DNA from: Microbacterium sp. JZ31
GTDB lineage: Bacteria > Actinomycetota > Actinomycetes > Actinomycetales > Microbacteriaceae
NCBI RefSeq assembly: GCF_016805985.1
Contig: NZ_CP017661.1
Location: 496,001 to 560,000 of the forward strand
Direction of reading: 5' to 3'
Length of the DNA stretch: 64,000 nucleotides
The position numbers and the translations under genes are program-made. Below are positions 58,973-64,000 of this stretch, in pieces; the stretch's first letter is position 1, and each line of letters opens with the position of its first letter. Below the pieces are notes generated by a model. It did not search any database. It saw only the letters and a program-made list of their open reading frames with translations, and had not been told where the DNA came from.

Positions 58973-59605
58973 TCACACCGTGCCGTACAGGCGGTCGCCC
59001 GCGTCGCCGAGGCCGGGCACGATGTAGCCCTTCTCGTTGAGGCGCTCGTCGAGCGCGCCGAGGACGAGCGTCACGTCGCGGCCGTCGACCTGCTTCTCGA
59101 TCGCCTGCACGCCCTCGGGCGAGCCCAGCAGGCAGACGGCGGTGACGTCCTGCGCACCGCGCTTGAAGAGGAACTCGATCGCGGCCCCGAGCGAGCCACC
59201 CGTCGCGAGCATCGGGTCGAGCACGAAGCACTGGCGGTCGCTGAGATCATCGGGGAGGCGCTCGGCGTAGGTCACCGGCTCGAACGTCTCCTCGTTGCGC
59301 GCCATGCCGAGGAAGCCGACCTCCGCGGTCGGCAGCAGCTTGACCATCCCCTCCAGCATGCCGAGGCCGGCGCGCAGGATCGGCACGACGAGGGGCCGGG
59401 GGTCGCTGATCTTCACGCCGGTGGTCTCGGTCACGGGCGTGGAGATCTGCACGGGCTCCACCCGCACGTTGCGCGTCGCCTCGTACGCGAGCAGCGTCAC
59501 GAGCTCCTCGGTCAGCTGACGGAACACGGGCGACGAGGTGTTCTTGTCGCGCAGCACCGTGATCTTGTGCGTGATGAGCGGGTGGTCGGCGACGTGCAGG
59601 CGCAT
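58973..59605 (-). CDS. upp: Uracil phosphoribosyltransferase
   Basis: 210 residues. PRPP-binding loop [20 protein letters not shown] (about 127-146), uracil-binding C terminus [17 protein letters not shown], and the conserved [10 protein letters not shown] and [13 protein letters not shown] segments. It converts uracil and PRPP to UMP in pyrimidine salvage. Normal length. Monocistronic, convergent with the VOC gene. Confidence 0.96.
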   Translation of the reverse strand: MRLHVADHPLITHKITVLRDKNTSSPVFRQLTEELVTLLAYEATRNVRVEPVQISTPVTETTGVKISDPRPLVVPILRAGLGMLEGMVKLLPTAEVGFLGMARNEETFEPVTYAERLPDDLSDRQCFVLDPMLATGGSLGAAIEFLFKRGAQDVTAVCLLGSPEGVQAIEKQVDGRDVTLVLGALDERLNEKGYIVPGLGDAGDRLYGTV

Positions 59606-59662
59606 GTCTCCAGGCTACCCGGCGCCTCCTGCGCCGATCGTGACGAGACCCGGGATACCGGC

Positions 59663-59679
59663 CTCCCGCTGCGCGGGAG
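59663..59679. other. Short perfect hairpin in the upp upstream region
   Basis: CTCCCGC pairs with GCGGGAG around TGC, 58 bases upstream of upp. Its role is unknown; it may only be a local G+C-rich dyad. Nothing else is evident between upp and the alcohol dehydrogenase gene. Confidence 0.3.
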
Positions 59680-59782
59680 CGGCGGTGCGGACGGGCGGTG
59701 TTCGGCCGGCGACCCGGTGCCGATCCTCTCGATCGGTGAAAGGGTGGAAGAAGAGGTCCACAAGACGAGAGTGAGGGGAATC

Positions 59783-60823
59783 ATGAAGGCACTGCAGTAC
59801 GTCGAGGTCGGAGCGCCGCCGCAGATCCGCGAGGTTCCCACGCCGGAACCGGGTCCGGGCCAGGTGCGCCTCAAGGTCACGGCGGCCGGAGCCTGTCACT
59901 CCGACTCGTTCGTCATGGGACTGCCCGAGGACGAGTACCTCGCCAGCTACCCGCTGCCGATGACGCTCGGCCACGAGGGCGTCGGGATCGTCGACAAGCT
60001 GGGCGACGGCGCCGAGGGCGTCTCGGTCGGCGACGCCGTCGCGGTCTACGGGCCGTGGGGCTGCGGCACCTGCTACGCGTGCGCGCAGGGCAAGGAGAAC
60101 TACTGCGAGCGGGCCGCCGAGCTCGGCATCCGCCCGCCCGGCCTCGGCATCGACGGATCGATGGCCGAGTACATGATCGTCGACAGCCCGCGACACCTCG
60201 TCCAGCTCGACGGGCTCGACCCCGTCGACAACGTCGCGCTCACGGACGCCGGCCTCACCCCGTACCACGCCATCAAGGGCTCGCTGGGCAAGCTCGGTCC
60301 GGGCAGCAGCGCGGTCGTGATCGGCACGGGCGGTCTCGGGCACGTCGCCATCCAGGTGCTGCGCGCGCTCACGCCCGCGACGGTCATCGCGCTGGACGTC
60401 GCCCAGGAGAAGCTCGATCTCGCGAAGGAGGTGGGTGCGCACCACGCGTTCCTCTCCGACGCGTCCGCCAAGGACGAGATCACCCGCGCGCTGGGGAAGC
60501 CGACGGTCACGGCCGTGTTCGACTTCGTCACGATCCAGCCCACGATCGACCTCGCGACCTCCCTGCTCGGGGTGGAGAGCGACTATGTGATCGTCGGCGT
60601 CGGGGCCGGCACGACGCAGGTCGGCATGCTCGCCCGCCCCTACGACGCGACGATCCGCTCGCCGTACTGGGGATCGCGCGGTGAGCTGATCGAGGTGCTC
60701 CAGCTCGCGCGGGCCGGTCTCGTGAACGTGGAGACCGAGCGGTTCTCGCTCGACGAGGCGCCCGAGGCGTACCACCGCCTGCACGAGGGCACGCTGCGCG
60801 GACGGGCCGTGATCGTTCCATAG
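59783..60823 (+). CDS. Zinc-dependent alcohol dehydrogenase (MDR superfamily)
   Basis: 346 residues. Catalytic zinc ligands Cys38 (GACHSD) and His64-Glu65 (LGHEGVG), and structural zinc Cys94, Cys97, Cys100 and Cys108 (CGTCYACAQGKENYC), are all present. The NAD(P) fold has VIGTGGLGHVAIQVLRAL followed by VIALDVAQEKLDLAKEVGA, where the Asp suggests NAD. ATG 59783 has GAGGGG upstream. Substrate unknown; many actinobacterial members act on primary or aromatic alcohols. Confidence 0.93.
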   Translation: MKALQYVEVGAPPQIREVPTPEPGPGQVRLKVTAAGACHSDSFVMGLPEDEYLASYPLPMTLGHEGVGIVDKLGDGAEGVSVGDAVAVYGPWGCGTCYACAQGKENYCERAAELGIRPPGLGIDGSMAEYMIVDSPRHLVQLDGLDPVDNVALTDAGLTPYHAIKGSLGKLGPGSSAVVIGTGGLGHVAIQVLRALTPATVIALDVAQEKLDLAKEVGAHHAFLSDASAKDEITRALGKPTVTAVFDFVTIQPTIDLATSLLGVESDYVIVGVGAGTTQVGMLARPYDATIRSPYWGSRGELIEVLQLARAGLVNVETERFSLDEAPEAYHRLHEGTLRGRAVIVP

Positions 60824-60853
60824 GTCGCCGCGTCCGCGCCGTAGGCTCGACGC

Positions 60854-61315
60854 GTGAACCCGGATGCGCGCGATGCCGAGGCCGTGGGCCGCGCCCTCGA
60901 GCTGGCCGCCGAGGCGGCCGCCGCGGGCGAGGTCCCGGTCGGTGCGCTCGTGCTCGATGCGCGAGGGGCCGTGATCGGCGAGGGACGCAACCGCCGCGAG
61001 GCCGATCACGATCCCTCCGCCCACGCCGAGATCCTCGCGATGCGCCAGGCGGCGCGCGCCGTCGGATCGTGGAATCTCGCGGGCTGCACGCTCGTGGTCA
61101 GCCTCGAGCCGTGCGTGATGTGCGCCGGCGCGCTGCTGCAGGCGCACATCTCGCGCGTCGTGTTCGGTGCGTGGGACGAGAAGGCCGGCGCGGCCGGATC
61201 CCTGTACGACGTCGTGCGCGATCGTCGCCTGCCGTACCGCGCCGAGGTCGTCGGCGGCGTGCGCGCGACGGAAGCGCAGGATCAGCTGCGCGCGTTCTTC
61301 GAGGCCCGGCGCTGA
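60854..61315 (+). CDS. tadA: tRNA-specific adenosine deaminase TadA
   Basis: 153 residues from GTG 60854. The zinc site is His57-Ala-Glu59 (HAEILAMRQA) and EPCVMCAGAL (Cys87, Cys90), with the GEVPVGALVLD N-terminal motif and the FGAWDEKAGAAGSLYDVVRD tRNA-recognition region. It deaminates the wobble adenosine of tRNA-Arg(ACG) to inosine. Length and motifs are standard. Twenty bases separate it from the DUF1304 gene. Confidence 0.94.
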   Translation: MNPDARDAEAVGRALELAAEAAAAGEVPVGALVLDARGAVIGEGRNRREADHDPSAHAEILAMRQAARAVGSWNLAGCTLVVSLEPCVMCAGALLQAHISRVVFGAWDEKAGAAGSLYDVVRDRRLPYRAEVVGGVRATEAQDQLRAFFEARR

Positions 61316-61335
61316 CCCGGCGATAGCGTGAGCGC

Positions 61336-61722
61336 ATGCTGATCGCCGCGGTGGTGTTCGCGGGCCTCGCGGCTCTCGTGCACGTGTACATCTTCGTGCT
61401 CGAGAGCGTGCGCTGGGAGGCGCCCGCGACGCGCCGGATCTTCGGCACGAGCGAGCAGGAGGCGCGCGTCACGAAGCAGCTCGCGGCCAACCAGGGCGTC
61501 TACAACCTGATGCTCGCGATCGTCACGCTCGTGGGCATCGTGCTGACGTTCGCCGTGCCCGCCGCGGGCACCGCCCTGATGCTCGCCGGCACGGGCTCGA
61601 TGCTCGGCGCGGCCCTCTTCCTCGCCGCCACGGACCCCGCGAAGCGGCGCGCCGCCACCATGCAGGGCACGTTCCCGCTGCTCGCCGTGCTCTTCACCGC
61701 GCTGGCGCTGGTGCTGGGGTGA
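61336..61722 (+). CDS. DUF1304 membrane protein
   Basis: 128 residues with four hydrophobic helices. DUF1304 features are ALVHVYIFVLESVRWEAPAT, FGTSEQEARVTKQLAANQGV and YNLMLA. Function of the family is unknown. It overlaps the next gene as GTGA, so it forms a unit with DUF4166 and the epimerase. Confidence 0.86.
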   Translation: MLIAAVVFAGLAALVHVYIFVLESVRWEAPATRRIFGTSEQEARVTKQLAANQGVYNLMLAIVTLVGIVLTFAVPAAGTALMLAGTGSMLGAALFLAATDPAKRRAATMQGTFPLLAVLFTALALVLG

Positions 61723-62354
61723 GCCCCGCCGGCACGAGGAACGCCCAGGGCGCATCCCCGTACGAGCGGGCGCTTGGCGGGCGCATCGACGAGCTCCACC
61801 CGACCCTGCGGCGCTACTTCACCTCCCTGCCGGACGGACACGTCGGCCGCGGCGAGGGCGTCTTCGAACGCGCGGGCTCGCCGCAGCGCTGGACGCGCCC
61901 TCTCCTGCGACTGCTGCAGCCGTCGGGCGCCGTCTACGGCGGATGGGAGACGCAGGTCCCGTTCCGGATCGCGAACCGTCTCGTCCGGGCGAGGGTGACG
62001 GGGGAGCGCTGCTTCGGCTTCACCCGCGGCGCGTGGATCATGCGCGACAGCGTGGGGCTGAACGCACACGGTCGGCTCGTGGACGAGGTCGGCGACCCGG
62101 CGGTGGTCGTGGCGAGCTTCGACCTCGATGTGCAGGGCGGCGCGCTGCTCCTCACGAGCCGGGCGGTGGGCATCCGGGTCGGCCGTGTGCGGATCCGCCT
62201 GCCGCGCGCCGTCGCGCCCGTCGTCCGCCTGCGCGAGGCCTTCGACGAGGCGAGCGGCGGGCAGTCCGTCCGCGTCACCATCGACGCGCCCGTGATCGGG
62301 CGCGTCTACGAGTACCGGGGCGTCTTCCGGTACCGGATCGAGGAGGTCGGATGA
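61719..62354 (+). CDS. DUF4166 domain protein
   Basis: 211 residues from GTG 61719. DUF4166 pattern: SPYERALGGRIDELHPTLRR, GRGEGVFERAG, VPFRIANRLVRARVTGERCF and VYEYRGVFRYRIEEVG. In other actinobacteria this domain occurs alone or next to TIGR01777-type epimerases, as here; function not known. Overlaps both neighbours by four bases, an intact three-gene operon. Confidence 0.85.
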   Translation: MSPAGTRNAQGASPYERALGGRIDELHPTLRRYFTSLPDGHVGRGEGVFERAGSPQRWTRPLLRLLQPSGAVYGGWETQVPFRIANRLVRARVTGERCFGFTRGAWIMRDSVGLNAHGRLVDEVGDPAVVVASFDLDVQGGALLLTSRAVGIRVGRVRIRLPRAVAPVVRLREAFDEASGGQSVRVTIDAPVIGRVYEYRGVFRYRIEEVG

Positions 62355-63307
62355 CGGACGGTCGTATCGTGCTCGGGGGTTCCTCGGGGTTCATGGGCAC
62401 CTACCTCGCGCGGCGCTACCGTGCGGCGGGGCGAGAGGTCGTCACGATCTCGCGCTCGGGGGCGGATCTGACCTGGGGGGACGAGGAGGGGATCGCCGCG
62501 GCAGTCGACGGGGCGGCCCTCGTGATCGGCCTTGCGGGGAAGAGCGTCAACTGCCGCTACACCCCCGAGAACCGGGCGGAGATCTTCCGCTCGCGGGAGG
62601 ACACGACGGCGGCCCTCGGCCGGGCGATCGCGGCGGCGAAGCGCCCGCCGGCGCTGTGGGTGAACTCGTCGACCGCCACGATCTACCGCCACGCCGAGGA
62701 CCGACCCATGACCGAGAGCGGCGGCGAGCTCGGCACCGGGTTCTCGGTCGAGGTGGCCAAGGCGTGGGAGCGGACGCTGTTCGCCGAGGACCTGCCGGCC
62801 ACGCGCCGCGTCGCCCTGCGCAGCGCGATCGTGCTGGGCGACGGCGGCGTCTTCGGCACGCTGCGCACGCTGGCGCGCTTCGGCCTCGCCGGCGCGCAGC
62901 ACGACGGCTGGTGGCCCGTGAGCCGCGCCCGCCGCGATGCCGGCACGGCCCACTTCCCGGGTGCGCGCCGCGGACGCCAGCGGTTCAGCTGGGTGCACAT
63001 CGAGGATGTGGCCCGCATCATCGACTTCCTCGAGGAGCATCCCGAGCTGGAGGGGCCCGTCAACGCCGCCTCGCCGCATCCTGTCGACAACGTCGCGTTC
63101 ATGGCGGCGGTGCGCAGGGTGCTGGGCGTGCGGTTCGGCCTCCCGACGCCGCGCTGGATGCTCGAGATCGGCGCGATGCTCATCCGCACCGAGACCGAGC
63201 TCATCCTCAAGAGCCGCTGGGTGCTGCCCGAGCGGCTCGCGGACGCCGGGTTCGACTTCCGCTGGCCCGAGCTCGACGGCGCCCTGCGCGACATCGCGCG
63301 GCCCTGA
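62351..63307 (+). CDS. TIGR01777-type (YfcH/SulA-like) epimerase
   Basis: 318 residues. NAD(P) motif VLGGSSGFMGTYLARRYRAA (about 7-26), the family motif LAGKSVNCRYTPENRAEIFR, VNSSTATIYRHAEDRPMTE and the C-terminal DUF1731 part (PTPRWMLEIGAMLIRTETEL, VLPERLADAGFDFRWPELDG). Reaction unknown for the family. Last gene of the DUF1304-DUF4166-epimerase unit. Confidence 0.9.
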   Translation: MTDGRIVLGGSSGFMGTYLARRYRAAGREVVTISRSGADLTWGDEEGIAAAVDGAALVIGLAGKSVNCRYTPENRAEIFRSREDTTAALGRAIAAAKRPPALWVNSSTATIYRHAEDRPMTESGGELGTGFSVEVAKAWERTLFAEDLPATRRVALRSAIVLGDGGVFGTLRTLARFGLAGAQHDGWWPVSRARRDAGTAHFPGARRGRQRFSWVHIEDVARIIDFLEEHPELEGPVNAASPHPVDNVAFMAAVRRVLGVRFGLPTPRWMLEIGAMLIRTETELILKSRWVLPERLADAGFDFRWPELDGALRDIARP

Positions 63308-63333
63308 CTCCGGGTCGGGGCACCGGGCCCCGG

Positions 63334-63627
63334 TCAGTCGTCGCTCGAGGCGAGACCGCGGTGGGCCGACAGCAGCGTGATCTCCGGACGCTCCGCGAGC
63401 AGGCGATCCGCCCGGTCGAGCACGTCGCGCACGTGTGCGGCCTCCGCGGCGACGACCGACACCCCGATGCGGGCGCGCCGGTGCAGGTCGTGATCGCCGA
63501 CCTCCGCGGCGGCCGCCTCCGTCCGCCGGCTGAGGTCGGCGAGGATCGGCCGGATCACCGAGCGCTTCTCCTTGAGGGAGTGCACGTCGCCCAGCAGCAG
63601 GTCGAACTCGATCCAGCCGATCCACAT
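63334..63627 (-). CDS. DUF503 family protein
   Basis: 97 residues. DUF503 motif at the start: WIGWIEFDLLLGDVHSLKEK, then RSVIRPILADL and a RIGVSVVAAEAAHVRDVLDR segment. The usual place of this family is near rbfA/infB. Here it follows an LLM oxidoreductase by four bases. Function unknown. Confidence 0.88.
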   Translation of the reverse strand: MWIGWIEFDLLLGDVHSLKEKRSVIRPILADLSRRTEAAAAEVGDHDLHRRARIGVSVVAAEAAHVRDVLDRADRLLAERPEITLLSAHRGLASSDD

Positions 63628-63631
63628 GGCG

Positions 63632-64000
63632 TCAGGCGGGGAGGTGGGGGAGCACTTCCTCGCCGAGGTAGGCGAGCTGGTCGAGGTCCGTCATGTCCAT
63701 GAGCTGGAAGTACACACGCTCGGCTCCCAGTTCGACGAGGCGCGTGACCTTCTCGATGATCTCGGGCGCCGATCCGGCGATGTTCGTCTCACCCCGGAAC
63801 GACGACAGGTCCTGGCCGATCGCGGCCGCGCGCCCGGCCAGCTCGACGTCGTTCGGCGCGGCGAGCGTCGGTAGCGCGACCGACAGCTTGAGCGTCTCCG
63901 GGTCGCGCCCGATCCGCTCTGCCGCCGCGAGCACGCCGGCGAACTTGTCGGCGATGACGGCCTCGGGCTGGAAGCCGATGTTGAACTCGGTCGCGTGCGC
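63632..64000 (-). CDS. LLM class (probably F420-dependent) oxidoreductase, N terminus outside window
   Basis: Only the last 122 codons are present; the gene enters from the right edge. The visible part begins AHATEFNIGFQPEAVIADKF and ends with the C-terminal barrel segment (VELGAERVYFQLMDMTDLDQ, LAYLGEEVLPHLPA), typical of luciferase-like enzymes. F420 use is inferred from similarity to actinobacterial members. In operon with DUF503 (four-base gap). Confidence 0.82.
   Translation of the reverse strand, partial: AHATEFNIGFQPEAVIADKFAGVLAAAERIGRDPETLKLSVALPTLAAPNDVELAGRAAAIGQDLSSFRGETNIAGSAPEIIEKVTRLVELGAERVYFQLMDMTDLDQLAYLGEEVLPHLPA

Noticed and set aside
1..64000. CRISPR arrays, insertion sequences, prophage genes, tRNA or rRNA genes
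   Set aside because: I saw no regularly spaced repeats, transposase or integrase motifs, or tRNA cloverleaf sequences by eye; a tRNAscan and ISfinder-type search would settle this.

Overview
The window is a 64 kb chromosomal segment of a very high G+C actinobacterium. G/C-ending codons dominate, GTG starts are frequent, and many genes overlap by 1-8 bases (ATGA, GTGA, TGATG). The gene set is a DtxR-boxed iron-uptake cluster, PspC-type sensor kinase and membrane protein, a deazaflavin-dependent reductase, F420/flavin LLM enzymes, SbcCD and a family of small lipoproteins. Together these suggest Microbacteriaceae, most likely Microbacterium or a close relative (inference; no rRNA or tRNA gene is present to prove it). 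I see no IS element, CRISPR array, phage gene or tRNA, so this reads as core and flexible chromosome, not an island.

Layout. 1-1967: copper locus (copZ and a YtkA/FixH-like membrane protein, apparently frameshifted) divergent from a lone 2-oxoacid-dehydrogenase E2 core, with two CsoR-like boxes between. 2.4-5.5 kb: ltrA, SDR and ABM monooxygenase operon divergent from a TetR gene, with two palindromic operators. 5.8-10 kb: GntR regulator, two coupled LuxR regulators and a divergent small secreted protein. 10-17.2 kb: DUF1992, TANGO2/NRDE-like protein, coaBC, a double-flavoprotein fusion with a divergent MarR, an aldo/keto reductase and a VOC protein with an acidic tail. 17.3-19.7 kb: amino-acid permease and epimerase. 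20-24.8 kb: siderophore-interacting reductase divergent from a complete iron ABC transporter, with two DtxR/IdeR boxes.

24.9-36.3 kb: TetR with divergent deazaflavin and quinone oxidoreductases, an AlkA-like glycosylase, a winged-helix regulator preceded by a cysteine-rich leaderless upstream ORF, a MarR/MMPL efflux pair, a lipoprotein, a GNAT protein with an off-type C terminus, an epimerase, a surface PKD-like protein coupled to a second lipoprotein, and a pyrimidine-dimer glycosylase. 36.3-44.7 kb: hydrolase, NERD protein, sbcD-sbcC-ykvA unit, a nucleoside deaminase and a lipase-maturation-factor membrane protein. 44.8-51.5 kb: glutamine-dependent nadE, a glycosyltransferase, and a PspC-kinase/response-regulator pair divergent from a PspC membrane protein. 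51.6-64 kb: GH95 fucosidase, an 1184-residue RecB-like nuclease/helicase, WYL regulator and VOC pair, upp, a zinc alcohol dehydrogenase, tadA, a DUF1304-DUF4166-epimerase unit, DUF503 and a truncated LLM oxidoreductase.

Two themes stand out. Many small regulator/target modules carry readable operators in their divergent promoters. DNA-repair functions (HhH-GPD glycosylase, pyrimidine-dimer glycosylase, SbcCD, RecB-like helicase, NERD protein) are scattered through the segment. The most unusual signal is the 33-codon upstream ORF at 29366-29467, which ends in a Met/Cys-rich tail, lies six bases after a promoter and precedes hairpins leading into a regulator gene. Single-base indels in G/C runs seem to break two otherwise intact genes (near 750 and 33255). 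They may be real mutations or consensus errors.
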